Assembly: GCF_030247185.1 (NCBI RefSeq)
Contig: NC_080572.1
Location: forward strand, 36,248,516-36,312,515
DNA from: Malaya genurostris
Lineage: Eukaryota; Arthropoda; Insecta; Diptera; Culicidae
Direction of reading: 5' to 3'
Length of the DNA: 64,000 bases
Numbering within the stretch: position 1 is the stretch's first letter; each line of letters opens with the position of its first letter. Of this stretch, positions 54,101 to 63,735 are shown piece by piece. Under the pieces are notes generated by a model, which was not told the DNA's origin, made no database searches, and worked only from the letters and a program-made list of their open reading frames with translations. Both the position numbers and the translations under genes were made by a program.

Positions 54101-54851
54101 TTACGTCGCAGAACTAGCTGCAATTCAGTATACCCTTGAGATCATTGACACTCTGCCCACAGATCACTACTTCATTGTATCGGACAGTCTCAGTTCCATT
54201 GAGGCTCTCCGTTCAATGAAGCCTGGAAAGCACTCACCGTATTTCCTGGGGAAAATACGGGAACAATTGAGTGCTTTATCTGCAAAATCATACCAGATTA
54301 CCTTGGTTTGGGTCCCCTCACATTGTTCCATACGGGGCAATGAGAGGGCGGACTCGTTAGCCAAGGTGGGCGCACTAGAAGGTGATATCTATGAAAGACC
54401 AATCTGCTTCAATGAATTTTTCAGTTGCTGTCGTCAGAAAACTCTAGCCAGCTGGCAGAATACATGGAATAGTGGAACTCTGGGACGATGGTTACACTCA
54501 ATAGTCCCACAGGTATCGACGAAAGCTTGGTTCCGGGGGTTAGACGTGAGCCGAGACTTTATTCGTGTAATGTCAAGGCTCATGTCTAATCATTATATGT
54601 TCAGCGCGCATCTCCGTCGTGTGGGGCTCGCTGAGAGTGGTGTCTGCGTTTGCGGTGAGGGTTATCATGACATCGAACATGTTGTTTGGACATGTGTCGA
54701 GTATTGTGATGCCAGGTCCCAACTCATAGGTTCCCTTCGGGCCCGAGGTATACCACCCTTCGTACCAGTCCGCGACGTCTTGGCAACTCGAAATCTTCCT
54801 TATATGACTCTCATCTATAACTTCTTGAAAACTATCAATGCTCAAATTTAG
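51150..54851 (+). CDS. ORF2 (endonuclease, reverse transcriptase, RNase H) of LINE copy 1
   Basis: 1233 codons, +1 frame relative to ORF1. An ATG at 51171 overlaps the ORF1 stop ('atggataa'), so reinitiation there is likely. Apurinic-type endonuclease at ~20-235: 'QWNCRS', 'SETWL', 'LGDFNSHGTGWG' and 'GSDHLPI'. Reverse transcriptase at ~470-730: 'KGAFDSVSI', 'GLPQGSCLSP' and 'LADDSV' (catalytic Asp pair near 665). RNase H at ~950-1075: 'FYTDGSYLDGS', 'ELAAIQYTLE', 'VSDSLSS' and 'NERADSLAK'. C-terminal zinc-like 'CVCGEGYHDIEHVVWTC' near 1165. The protein nicks target DNA and copies the RNA in place. No break is seen. Confidence 0.94.
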   Translation: MQRSYLLMDNLPLRIEDMIIVLQWNCRSIIPKLDSFKHLIHTHNCDVFSLSETWLTSNINLDFHNFNIIRLDREDSYGGVLLGIKKCYSFYRINLPSTPGIEVVACQININGKDLCIASIYIPPRVSIGHRRLADIIELLPSPRLVLGDFNSHGTGWGSLYDDNRSSLIQDLCDNFNLTILNTGEMTRNPRPPAQPSALDLSLCSTSLQLDCKWKVICDPHGSDHLPIIVSITNRGRPSETINVSYDFTRNIDWKRYASSISEKLETSQELPPEEEYTFLAGLILDTAIQAQTKRVPSAQTSMRSPNPWWDKECSELKTKKASAFISFRKNGTPDNYRKYAALEFQMKSLIKAKKRGYWRRFVDGLTRETAMSTLWNTARRMRNRNHANESEEYSNRWIFDFAKKVCPDSVPEQKISRVATLNTNETPFSMVEFSLALLSCNNRAPGLDRIKFNLLKNLPDSAKRRLLNLFNKFLEGNIVPHEWREVRVITIQKPGKPASDHNSYRPIAMLSCIRKLLEKMILFRLDNWVETNGLLSGTQFGFRRGKGTNDCLALLSTEIQMAFARKEQMASVFLDIKGAFDSVSINVLSEKLHQHGLSPVLNNFLYNLLSEKHMHFEHGDLTTKRFSYMGLPQGSCLSPLLYNFYVNNIDECINTSCTLRQLADDSVVSIIGPKAADLQGPLQDTLDNLSTWAFQMGIEFSTEKTELVVFSRKREPAQLQLQLGGETIAQVFTFKYLGVWFDSKGTWGCHIRYLKRKCLQRINFLRTITGTWWGSHPGDLIRLYKTTILSVMEYGCFCFRSATNIHFIKLERIQYRCLRIALGCMQSTHTMSLEVLAGVLPLKNRFWDLSYRLLIRCDILNPMVIENFEKLVELNSQTRFMSLYFDYMAQNINPSSFVPNRVHFVDTSNSTVFFDTSMKEEIRGIPDPVRPQEIPKIFNNKFKEVDCNKMFYTDGSYLDGSTGFGIFNVNFTASYKLSDPASVYVAELAAIQYTLEIIDTLPTDHYFIVSDSLSSIEALRSMKPGKHSPYFLGKIREQLSALSAKSYQITLVWVPSHCSIRGNERADSLAKVGALEGDIYERPICFNEFFSCCRQKTLASWQNTWNSGTLGRWLHSIVPQVSTKAWFRGLDVSRDFIRVMSRLMSNHYMFSAHLRRVGLAESGVCVCGEGYHDIEHVVWTCVEYCDARSQLIGSLRARGIPPFVPVRDVLATRNLPYMTLIYNFLKTINAQI

Positions 54852-55241
54852 TGCTCTCCCTATCTCTTTCTCGTCTACAGCTCTACCGCACTCTTCTTTA
54901 CGTTGCTGGAAGTATGGCCTGTGTAAACGATGCTTCGGAGCATGCACCTGCCTTGAACTGACTGAGTTGCTGGAAGCTACCCAAAAACGTCACATCAACG
55001 TCAGAACACACCAACGAAGCATCCCAATCCAGAATAATCTCTTCATTGCTACAAGCTGAAAAACATGAAGATTCATCGAACGCAAAATGTGTCTAAAAGA
55101 TGTATGCCACAAACCAATGATGTATTCAAATTTCAATTCAATACTGTGTAGGTCCCACCCTCCCTATGTCCCCTTACTAACTGGGGAGTATGCCGCCCCG
55201 TAATACGGCATCCCTTTCTCTCCCCCTAACAACAAGACAAT

Positions 55242-55310
55242 CGGCCACGTTAAGCTAAAGCAAATGAGCCTAATAAAAAATTTTATTTGAAAAAAAAAAA
55301 AAAAAAAAAA
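55242..55310 (+). promoter_or_regulatory. 3' tail of LINE copy 1 with poly(A)
   Basis: 'cggccacgttaagct', 'gcaaatgagcctaataaa' and A21. It resembles the tails of the ORF1-only retroposons at 3520-3576 and 32836-32893, and is the likely recognition site for the LINE enzyme. Confidence 0.7.
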
Positions 55311-55555
55311 GGCAAACGCGCCGTTTATACCAAACAGTTCAGAAAAGTTTAATTTTGAACTATTTGAGAATATGTCACACAACTGAAAATTTTATTATAA
55401 AATTGTGATCATATTTCCGATGGCCTTTAGCAAGAATTATGTTGATTCATTAGATATAACATGAGATATTCACGATCAAAAACTTATCACTCTCTCAGAG
55501 GGTAAATTTTGAAAAGGCGCCCCATAGTAAAGTAAGTCGTATTCACGACAAAAAT
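55311..55555. repeat. Dispersed repeat, right part after LINE copy 1
   Basis: Begins with the duplicated 'ggcaaacgcg' and ends with 'aagtcgtattcacgac', the same end as at 45735. Confidence 0.65.
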
Positions 55556-56480
55556 CAAAATTTGTTTCAGTGTATGTTTTTTAGACTGCCCAATCGATTC
55601 CCTACAACTTCTTCCTGAACACTATTTTTGTACAATTAACGGTTTCCGAGTTACAACGATTTGAAAAAGGCAATTTTTGAGAAATGCAAAAATACATGCG
55701 CCCTTTTTAAAAATCAGTCGTGAGTCGGATTGACCTCTCCATCGGTTCAAAACTTATGGTTTGCCATACTAAAGCCATGTGCAAAGTTTCATCCAAATCG
55801 GAGAAGGTCGATTCTGATTTTGTCACTTTTTCGTCTACTCATTCCAGGAATTGCTCACCTGGTTTTGCCTTTCTCATATTGAAAGGTTATGCAATCACTG
55901 TGAAAACCGACTTTTTAACCGAGGCCCGTAGGGCCGAATGTCTAGTATATGAGCTCGACGAACTGAGCAAATGTCTGTATGTGTGTATGTAACAAAAATG
56001 TGCACTCGATTTTCTCGGAGATGGCTGGACCGATTTTCATAAACTTATGGATATACTAGAACAAAAATTCGAACAATAATGCAGGAAATTTGAAGAGAGA
56101 TGCTCAATCTCTGTAATACAAATAATTCAAAATTTGAACATATTAGGTTAAAGATAGTTATAAGTAGGTAAATATTTTATTATTAAATAAAATAAATATT
56201 ATGATTAAACATTAGTATGTAACACAAGAGTAATTAAAACACTTATTATTAATAACGAATCGTATGAACAACAAAGATGAAAGGCCAAAGGGTCAAAACA
56301 CTTGTACTGTAGAACGTTGATGTAATACACAAAAATAAGATTAATAAACAGATATCTATGCAAGAAAAATGCGAAAATCTATCATTTCTTCTTTTCGTCG
56401 TGAGAATGATTTAATCAACCAGCAGCTTCAGAGAGTGCACCTTCTGCGTGGTTAAAATCCTCAAACGCTCAGGTCGCAGT
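55556..56480. repeat. Repeat-rich spacer before the Jockey-like LINE
   Basis: 55568-55655 matches 46576-46665. 55690-56060 is a further repeat-like stretch containing 'gaaaggttatgcaatcactgtg'-type sequence that I recall as common in mosquito genomes. 56430-56480 is an inverted piece of the block seen at 45250-45300. No gene is supported. Confidence 0.5.
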
Positions 56481-57446
56481 TCTCAATTCGTCATCTAACA
56501 CTCGATGTGGATAGACGAATAACCTACTACGACTAATTTCGATTTTGTTTTATTTTTTATTCGCAGTTGTCTACCTACCCATGCTATGGGTAAAACGCGC
56601 CATAGATTCGAGAAGGATCCAAAGGATGCTAAGCGTCTGAAGCCAAGTGATGTACAGATAAACGACCGTTTGCTGAGTAAAAACCAATATGCTGATCTGC
56701 CAGTTGATGTCGAAGAGGAACTGAAGAAGAAGGAAAAAATGCCGCCTTTCTACCTGAAGGGCTTCCCACCAACTCTACGCTCGGATTTCAACACATTGAT
56801 CAGCAAAGGACTACAGGCAACAATCCGTTTATGTACTGAAGGCTACAAAATAACTGTTGCGGCTTTAAACCACTACAAAGGAGTGGAATGTTATCTGAAG
56901 CAGACAAAAGCGGAATACTTCACACACGATATTGCCGCCAACAAACCTATGAAGGTTGTACTTCGAGGACTACCCGACATGATGGAAGCCGAACTAAAGC
57001 AGGCACTGTCGGAGGCTGGACTAAAGCCTATGATGGTGTTTAAAATGAAACGACATAATACGGACAAAAAGTTTAGAGATCAACTGTACCTGATTCATCT
57101 GGAGAAGGGCTCAATCACCATGAGTCAACTGAAAACGATTAAATCGTTATTTCACATAATCATCGAATGGCAAAAGTATAAACCGGTACATCGGGATGTC
57201 ACACAGTGCACGAACTGTTTGAACTACGGCCATGGAGCGAGGAATTGCCACATGAAAAGTCGATGCGGGAAATGTGCCGAACCACACAATACCAACGATT
57301 GTCTACTAGATGACATCGCTGTAAAATGTGTGAACTGTGATGGCGACCATCCATCTACTAGCAAATCGTGTCCCAAACGTGCTGAATTCACAAAAATTCG
57401 ACAACAGGCGTCCCGTAAACAATCAACGCGCAAGAATGTTCCACAG

Positions 57447-57458
57447 AAGGATGAAGTT
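57447..57458 (+). repeat. Target-site duplication, left of SINE
   Basis: 'aaggatgaagtt', repeated at 57616-57627. Confidence 0.88.
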
Positions 57459-57615
57459 TTTTTTTTTTGTTTGGATTATAGAGGTTTTAACCTTAAGGTC
57501 ATTCGCCTCTTCGGGTAAGAAAAACTTTCTGACCCTATGTGCGGGGTTGGGAATCGAACCCAGGCGGGCTGCGTGAAAGGCATCGACTTACCCATCACAC
57601 TATTCCCGTCCCCCT
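57459..57615 (-). mobile_element. tRNA-derived SINE, minus strand, 157 bp
   Basis: On the minus strand it begins 'taggggg' and has an A-box-like 'tgatgggtaag' and a good B box 'ggttcgattcc'. It ends in a poly(A), seen as poly(T) at 57459 on the + strand. A 12-bp target duplication flanks it. It is inserted in LINE ORF1. A decayed relative lies at 24568-24700. Confidence 0.85.
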
Positions 57616-57627
57616 AAGGATGAAGTT
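57616..57627 (+). repeat. Target-site duplication, right of SINE
   Basis: 'aaggatgaagtt', as at 57447-57458. Confidence 0.88.
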
Positions 57628-57901
57628 AATTTCCCACGGCTCCCACCGAAGAGGGATATTCCGAATTTGCCGCCACTTCCTCGCAGCAATCCAAAAGATT
57701 CAGCCGCTGGATCACAAAAAGAATCTTCCTCAAAAATCCCTCCTGGATGGGGCAATAATCAACCACAAGCAAAGGATGACTCTGGTGATTTATTCTCTGC
57801 TGAACAACTGATCGTCATTTTTGAAACAATGACAACAAAACTACGAAACTGCACAACGCGGTTAGATCAAATCAACGCCTTAGGCAAATTCATCATCGAA
57901 T

Positions 57902-58177
57902 ATGCAATATAATGAGTTGGTTATAGTAAATTGGAATGCTTGCTCACTCAGGAGCAAAACTGCTGAATTGTCCGACTTTCTTCAAGAGAAGAATGCCGAT
58001 ATTGCTATTTTAACTGAAACTCATCTTAAACCTGAAATTTCTATTTTTATTTCCAATTACAGGATTCACAGGCTCGACAGGACAACTACCAGAGGAGAAG
58101 GAGTTGCCATTGCCATTAAACGATCCATTCAGCATAGGCTTATGTCAGCCTTTAAATTGCAACTAATAGAAGCCGTT
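57902..58177 (+). pseudogene. ORF2 start of the Jockey-like LINE (endonuclease, N-terminal part)
   Basis: From ATG 57902, which overlaps the end of ORF1. 'LVIVNWNACSLRSKTAEL' holds the first endonuclease Asn, and 'IAILTETHLKPE' the catalytic Glu. It breaks at 58177 after 'LQLIEAV', where LINE copy 2 begins. The endonuclease continues at 63794. Confidence 0.85.
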
Positions 58178-58583
58178 CATTCGTAACCGAATGTTCGAAG
58201 TGAGCACACGCGTTTTTTTAACAATCGACATCGGTAAGACGAAGGTGCCTATCACAGCAGAGGCTGTAGTATAGGCATTAAATAAAAGTGATAAAAAGTA
58301 GCATCCCCGCAAGTGAGTTCTGTCTGTGCACCGGTTTTGTATCGGTATCGACAGTAGACGCTATTGTGCTATCCTCGGGCAGCAGTTATTTCTATTGTTT
58401 GCTACCCGCATCGCAGCAGTCAAATCCTGAGTCAAGGTCACGCTGAAGCACAACGAAGGAGTGAAGGAGCAACTCACCTAACAGCTTACCGTGACATACT
58501 GTTAAGTATTTTCTCAAACTTTTTCTTTCAACTTTTACTATTCATATATTTTCTTTTCATTTTATTTCTTTCTTTCTCATTTC

Positions 58584-58614
58584 AAGTGCGGGAGACTTCT
58601 TTACTCCCGCACTT
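58584..58614 (+). promoter_or_regulatory. Perfect hairpin before the ORF1 start, copy 2
   Basis: Same 11-bp stem and 9-base loop as at 49700-49730, five bases before ATG 58620. Confidence 0.7.
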
Positions 58615-58619
58615 TAAAT

Positions 58620-60062
58620 ATGAATATTGATGACAGTGGGGGTGTCTCGGAGGAGGGCGAAGCTGAACGAATGAACGAAGAACATTTAGAGGCTGAGTTT
58701 GCTTCCGAGATGCCATCTACCCCTCCTATACCATCTCCCCCTCCGATACCATCTCCCTCTCCAATGCCATCTCCCTCTCCGATGCCTCCATCTCCCTCTA
58801 AGATATTGCCTGCTCGCCAAAAAGTTTACCAAGACGATGGCTCGGGGGGTCCGTGGGTGGTATACTTCCGGCCCAAATTAAAATCTCTCAGAGTTTTAAA
58901 TATTGCTCGGGACCTGGAAAAACATTTCTCGGCAATAAAAACAATAGATAAGGTTTCGCCAAACAAGTTACGCGTTGTTGTGTCCGACCTGAAGCAAGCA
59001 AACGAGATTGCTACCAGCGAGTTGTTCACGAAGGAGTACCGCGTGTACGTCCCGTCTCATGTGGTGGAGATCGACGGTGTGGTCCGTGACGAAAGTCTGA
59101 CAATCGAAGATCTGATGAAGGACGGGGTAGGCCGTTTCAAAAACCCCGACCTTCAACCAGTGAAAATTTTGGAGTGCAAGCAATTGCACTCCAAATCGAT
59201 AGATGGTAAATTTTACCAATCGGACTCATTTCGCGTGACTTTTGCCGGATCTGCACTTCCAAATTATTTGGTAGTGAGTGGAGTTCGTCTACCTGTTCGG
59301 CTGTATGTACCGCGGGTAATGCATTGTACACGCTGCAAACAGCTAGGTCATACGGCAACCTATTGTTGCAACAAACTGCGATGCGGCAAATGCGGAGAGG
59401 CCCATGAGGACGATCTCTGCAGAAGAGCAGTGGAAAAGTGTTGCTACTGCGGGGAGAATCCTCATGATCTTTCGGTGTGCCCTACGTACATACAGCGTGC
59501 GGAGAAATTGAAGCGATCCGTGAAAGAACGTTCCAAACGTTCTTATGCGGAAATCTTAAAAAGAACCACTCCATCGACCCCTGAGAACCCGTTTGCAATC
59601 TTGCCAGTTGAAGAGGATACCTCTGACGACCCAGGCGAAGGACCTTCCTACACACAGGTTGAAGGAAGCAGGAAAAGACAAAATCTGGCTTCTCCCAAGC
59701 TTCCTCGTAAAGGCCTCAGACTGTCCTCTTCGTCACAAAAGAACCAAACGGAAACAAAAAGTGCTGACTCAAAACCGAAGCAAACACCTCCTGGGTTCAA
59801 AAAACTTAGGGATGATAAGGAGTACCCAGCACTTCCTGGGGCATCAAAAAACCCGAATGACCCCAAAGCACAACCAGAAAATCCAACAAACGCTGGATTA
59901 TTGAAATTTTCTGATATCGTGGACTGGATATTAACAGCCTTCAATATTACTGATCCTCTGAAAAGCTTCCTAACTGCTCTACTGCCAACAGTAAGGACAT
60001 TTTTAAAACAGTTGACTGAACAATGGCCCCTCCTTGCAGCGATCGTATCTTTTGATGGATAA
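58620..60062 (+). CDS. ORF1 (Gag-like RNA-binding protein) of LINE copy 2
   Basis: 480 residues, the same length as copy 1, with only a few substitutions (for example Phe for Tyr in 'LEKHFSAIK', and 'CTRCKQLGHTATYC' in the first knuckle). All three zinc knuckles and the Pro/Ser repeat are present. No break is seen, so the RNA-binding protein could still be made. Confidence 0.92.
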   Translation: MNIDDSGGVSEEGEAERMNEEHLEAEFASEMPSTPPIPSPPPIPSPSPMPSPSPMPPSPSKILPARQKVYQDDGSGGPWVVYFRPKLKSLRVLNIARDLEKHFSAIKTIDKVSPNKLRVVVSDLKQANEIATSELFTKEYRVYVPSHVVEIDGVVRDESLTIEDLMKDGVGRFKNPDLQPVKILECKQLHSKSIDGKFYQSDSFRVTFAGSALPNYLVVSGVRLPVRLYVPRVMHCTRCKQLGHTATYCCNKLRCGKCGEAHEDDLCRRAVEKCCYCGENPHDLSVCPTYIQRAEKLKRSVKERSKRSYAEILKRTTPSTPENPFAILPVEEDTSDDPGEGPSYTQVEGSRKRQNLASPKLPRKGLRLSSSSQKNQTETKSADSKPKQTPPGFKKLRDDKEYPALPGASKNPNDPKAQPENPTNAGLLKFSDIVDWILTAFNITDPLKSFLTALLPTVRTFLKQLTEQWPLLAAIVSFDG

Positions 60063-63000
60063 TTTACCACTGAGAATCGAAGATATGATCATTGTGCTTC
60101 AGTGGAATTGCAGAAGTATCATCCCAAAACTTGATTCTTTCAAACACTTAATACATACTCATAATTGCGATGTATTCTCCTTGAGTGAAACTTGGCTTAC
60201 TTCTAACATCAACCTCGACTTCCATAATTTTAACATAATCCGCCTGGACCGAGAAGACTCTTATGGAGGGGTACTTTTAGGGATTAAAAAGTGCTATTCA
60301 TTTTATCGTATTAACCTCCCCTCGACACCGGGAATTGAAGTTGTTGCTTGCCAAATTAATATTAAAGGCAAAGATCTATGTATAGCTTCTATCTACATTC
60401 CTCCCAGAGTCTCGATAGGGCATCGTCGGCTTGCAGACATCATAGAACTTCTTCCTTCACCGCGGCTGGTTTTAGGGGACTTTAACTCGCATGGTACAGG
60501 ATGGGGCAGCTTATATGATGATAATCGTTCTTCGTTAATCCAAGATCTGTGTGACAACTTCAATTTGACAATTCTAAACACGGGAGAAATGACACGGAAC
60601 CCTAGACCGCCAGCACAACCAAGTGCGCTGGATTTATCCCTTTGCTCGACTTCGCTACAGTTAGATTGCAAGTGGAAGGTAATCTGTGATCCTCACGGTA
60701 GCGATCACTTGCCGATCATAGTTTCTATCACCAACCGTGGAAGACCATCGGAAACAATCAATGTTTCGTACGATTTCACACGAAACATTGATTGGAAACG
60801 TTACGCGAGCTCGATGTCTGAGAAACTAGAAACATCACAGGAGCTTCCTCCGGAGGAAGAGTATACATTTTTGGCTGGCTTGATTCTTGACACCGCAATT
60901 CAAGCTCAGACGAAACGAGTACCTAGCGCGCAAACTAGTATGCGTTCTCCCAACCCATGGTGGGACAAAGAGTGCTCAGAGCTGAAAACGAAAAAAGCTT
61001 CAGCCTTCATCTCGTTTAGAAGGAACGGAACTCCAGATAATTATCGGAAATACGCGGCGTTAGAATTTCAAATGAAAAGTCTGATTAAAGCTAAGAAACG
61101 CGGTTACTGGCGAAGGTTTGTTGACGGATTAACGAGAGAAACAGCAATGAGCACTCTTTGGAATACGGCCCGTCGCATGCGCAATCGAAATCACGCGAAC
61201 GAAAGCGAGGAATATTCTAACCGCTGGATATTTGATTTCGCTAAGAAAGTATGTCCTGATTCTGTTCCGGAACAGAAGATATCCCGCGTCGCGACATTGA
61301 ATACAAACGAAACACCGTTTTCGATGGTAGAGTTCTCACTTGCGCTCTTGTCGTGTAACAATAGAGCCCCGGGGTTAGACAGAATTAAATTCAACTTGTT
61401 GAAAAATCTGCCCGACTCTGCCAAAAGGCGCTTGTTGAATTTATTCAACAAGTTCCTCGAGGGTAATATTGTCCCACACGAATGGAGAGAAGTGAGAGTT
61501 ATTACTATTCAAAAACCTGGAAAACCAGCCTCCGATCACAATTCGTATCGGCCGATTGCTATGCTTTCCTGTATTCGGAAATTGTTGGAGAAAATGATTC
61601 TCTTCCGTCTAGACAATTGGGTCGAAACAAATGGATTGCTTTCAGGTACACAATTTGGGTTCCGCAGGGGCAAAGGAACGAACGATTGTCTAGCGTTGCT
61701 CTCAACAGAAATTCAAATGGCATTTGCTCGTAAAGAACAAATGGCATCAGTTTTCCTCGACGTCAAGGGGGCATTCGATTCAGTTTCCATTAACGTTCTA
61801 TCTGAGAAGTTGCATCAGCATGGTCTTTCACCAGTTTTGAACAACTTTTTATATAATCTATTGTCCGAGAAACACATGCATTTTGAGCATGGTGATTTGA
61901 CGACAAAGCGATTCAGTTACATGGGTCTTCCTCAGGGCTCATGCTTAAGCCCCCTTTTATACAACTTTTACGTAAATAACATTGATGAATGTATCAACAC
62001 ATCTTGCACGCTAAGACAACTTGCCGACGACAGTGTTGTGTCTATTATAGGACCCAAAGCTGCCGATCTCCAAGGACCATTGCAAGATACCCTCGACAAC
62101 TTGTCGACATGGGCTTTTCAAATGGGTATCGAGTTCTCTACGGAGAAAACTGAGCTGGTTGTATTTTCAAGGAAGCGAGAACCTGCGCAACTACAGCTTC
62201 AACTAGGGGGTGAAACCATAGCTCAGGTTTTCACATTTAAATATCTCGGGGTCTGGTTCGATTCCAAAGGTACCTGGGGATGTCACATTAGGTATTTGAA
62301 ACGAAAATGCCTACAGAGAATCAATTTCCTTCGTACAATAACCGGAACTTGGTGGGGCTCTCACCCAGGAGACCTGATCAGGTTGTACAAAACGACGATA
62401 TTGTCAGTAATGGAATATGGATGTTTCTGTTTCCGCTCCGCTACGAATATTCATTTCATTAAACTGGAAAGAATTCAGTATCGTTGTTTACGTATTGCCT
62501 TGGGTTGCATGCAATCAACCCATACGATGAGTCTTGAAGTGCTGGCGGGCGTCTTACCGTTGAAAAACAGGTTCTGGGATCTCTCATATCGACTGCTAAT
62601 CCGATGCGACATTTTGAATCCGATGGTGATAGAAAACTTTGAAAAGCTCGTCGAGCTTAATTCACAAACCCGTTTTATGTCCTTGTATTTTGACTACATG
62701 GCTCAGAATATAAATCCTTCTTCGTTTGTTCCCAATCGTGTTCATTTTGTGGATACTTCTAATTCTACTGTGCTTTTCGACACATCCATGAAAGAAGAAA
62801 TTTGTGGAATCCCGGATCCTGTACGCCCTCAAGAGATCCCAAAAATTTTTAATAATAAATTTAAAGAAGTCGACTGTAATAAAATGTTTTACACTGACGG
62901 ATCATATCTAGACGGGTCCACTGGCTTCGGTATATTCAATGTAAATTTCACCGCTTCCTATAAACTCAGTGATCCAGCTTCAGTTTACGTCGCAGAACTA

Positions 63001-63735
63001 GCTGCAATTCAGTATACCCTTGAGATCATTGACACTCTGCCCACAGATCACTACTTCATTGTATCGGACAGTCTCAGTTCCATTGAGGCTCTCCGTTCAG
63101 TGAAGCCTGGAAAGCACTCACCGTATTTCCTGGGGAAAATACGGGAACAATTGAGTGCTTTATCTGCAAAATCATACCAGATTACCTTGGTTTGGGTCCC
63201 CTCACATTGTTCCATACGGGGCAATGAGAGGGCGGACTCGTTAGCCAAGGTGGGCGCACTAGAAGGTGATATCTATGAAAGACCAATCTGCTTCAATGAA
63301 TTTTTCAGTTGCTGTCGTCAGAAAACTCTAGCTAGCTGGCAGAATACATGGAATAGTGGAACTCTGGGACGATGGTTACACTCAATAATCCCACAGGTAT
63401 CGACGAAAGCTTGGTTCCGGGGGTTAGACGTGAGCCGAGACTTTATTCGTGTAATGTCAAGGCTCATGTCTAATCATTATATGTTCAGCGCGCATCTCCG
63501 TCGTGTGGGGCTCGCTGAGAGTGGTGTCTGCGTTTGCGGTGAGGGTTATCATGACATCGAACATGTTGTTTGGACATGTGTCGAGTATTGTGATGCCAGG
63601 TCCCAACTCATAGGTTCCCTTCGGGCCCGAGGTATACCACCCTTCATACCAGTCCGCGACGTCTTGGCAACTCGAAATCTTCCTTATATGACTCTCATCT
63701 ATAACTTCTTGAAAACTATCAATGCTCAAATTTAG
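60034..63735 (+). CDS. ORF2 (endonuclease, reverse transcriptase, RNase H) of LINE copy 2
   Basis: 1233 codons, open throughout. It differs from copy 1 at about ten residues, including 'INIKGKDL' for 'INING', 'FLDVKGAF' for 'FLDIKGAF' and 'EEICGIP' for 'EEIRGIP'. All catalytic motifs are unchanged: 'LGDFNSHGTGWG', 'LADDSV', 'FYTDGSYLDGS' and the late Cys/His cluster. The protein is probably active, but the lost 3' UTR would deny this copy its own recognition site. Confidence 0.93.
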   Translation: MQRSYLLMDNLPLRIEDMIIVLQWNCRSIIPKLDSFKHLIHTHNCDVFSLSETWLTSNINLDFHNFNIIRLDREDSYGGVLLGIKKCYSFYRINLPSTPGIEVVACQINIKGKDLCIASIYIPPRVSIGHRRLADIIELLPSPRLVLGDFNSHGTGWGSLYDDNRSSLIQDLCDNFNLTILNTGEMTRNPRPPAQPSALDLSLCSTSLQLDCKWKVICDPHGSDHLPIIVSITNRGRPSETINVSYDFTRNIDWKRYASSMSEKLETSQELPPEEEYTFLAGLILDTAIQAQTKRVPSAQTSMRSPNPWWDKECSELKTKKASAFISFRRNGTPDNYRKYAALEFQMKSLIKAKKRGYWRRFVDGLTRETAMSTLWNTARRMRNRNHANESEEYSNRWIFDFAKKVCPDSVPEQKISRVATLNTNETPFSMVEFSLALLSCNNRAPGLDRIKFNLLKNLPDSAKRRLLNLFNKFLEGNIVPHEWREVRVITIQKPGKPASDHNSYRPIAMLSCIRKLLEKMILFRLDNWVETNGLLSGTQFGFRRGKGTNDCLALLSTEIQMAFARKEQMASVFLDVKGAFDSVSINVLSEKLHQHGLSPVLNNFLYNLLSEKHMHFEHGDLTTKRFSYMGLPQGSCLSPLLYNFYVNNIDECINTSCTLRQLADDSVVSIIGPKAADLQGPLQDTLDNLSTWAFQMGIEFSTEKTELVVFSRKREPAQLQLQLGGETIAQVFTFKYLGVWFDSKGTWGCHIRYLKRKCLQRINFLRTITGTWWGSHPGDLIRLYKTTILSVMEYGCFCFRSATNIHFIKLERIQYRCLRIALGCMQSTHTMSLEVLAGVLPLKNRFWDLSYRLLIRCDILNPMVIENFEKLVELNSQTRFMSLYFDYMAQNINPSSFVPNRVHFVDTSNSTVLFDTSMKEEICGIPDPVRPQEIPKIFNNKFKEVDCNKMFYTDGSYLDGSTGFGIFNVNFTASYKLSDPASVYVAELAAIQYTLEIIDTLPTDHYFIVSDSLSSIEALRSVKPGKHSPYFLGKIREQLSALSAKSYQITLVWVPSHCSIRGNERADSLAKVGALEGDIYERPICFNEFFSCCRQKTLASWQNTWNSGTLGRWLHSIIPQVSTKAWFRGLDVSRDFIRVMSRLMSNHYMFSAHLRRVGLAESGVCVCGEGYHDIEHVVWTCVEYCDARSQLIGSLRARGIPPFIPVRDVLATRNLPYMTLIYNFLKTINAQI

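Larger units (their letters stand above)
49292..55310 (+). mobile_element. I-like LINE with RNase H, copy 1, full length (6019 bp)
   Basis: Begins 'cattcgtaaccgaatg', has a 444-base 5' UTR, ORF1 (49736-51178), ORF2 (51150-54851), a 459-base 3' UTR and a 21-A tail, with a target duplication. Copy 2 starts at the same base (58178), so this is the true 5' end. Presence of endonuclease, reverse transcriptase and RNase H puts it in the I/LOA/R1 group; I favour I-like. Both ORFs are open. Confidence 0.93.
56586..57911 (+). pseudogene. ORF1 of the Jockey-like LINE, interrupted by a SINE
   Basis: From ATG 56586 the frame gives ~290 residues, then enters the SINE at 57459. After the SINE and its duplicated 'aaggatgaagtt' the same frame resumes ('RLPPKRDIPNLPPLPRSN') and stops at 57909-57911. 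Core 'PPFYLKGFPPTLRSDFNTL' and three zinc knuckles ('CTNCLNYGHGARNC', 'CGKCAEPHNTNDC', 'CVNCDGDHPSTSKSC') at ~209-267 mark a Gag-like ORF1 protein. The uninterrupted protein would be about 385 residues. The last bases overlap the ATG of ORF2 (57902). Confidence 0.85.
56485..58177 (+). mobile_element. Jockey-like LINE, left part, split by LINE copy 2
   Basis: Contains ORF1 (with a SINE inside) and the first ~92 codons of ORF2. The element resumes at about 63794 after the inserted LINE. The 5' edge is uncertain and is placed just after the inverted repeat piece. Confidence 0.8.
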
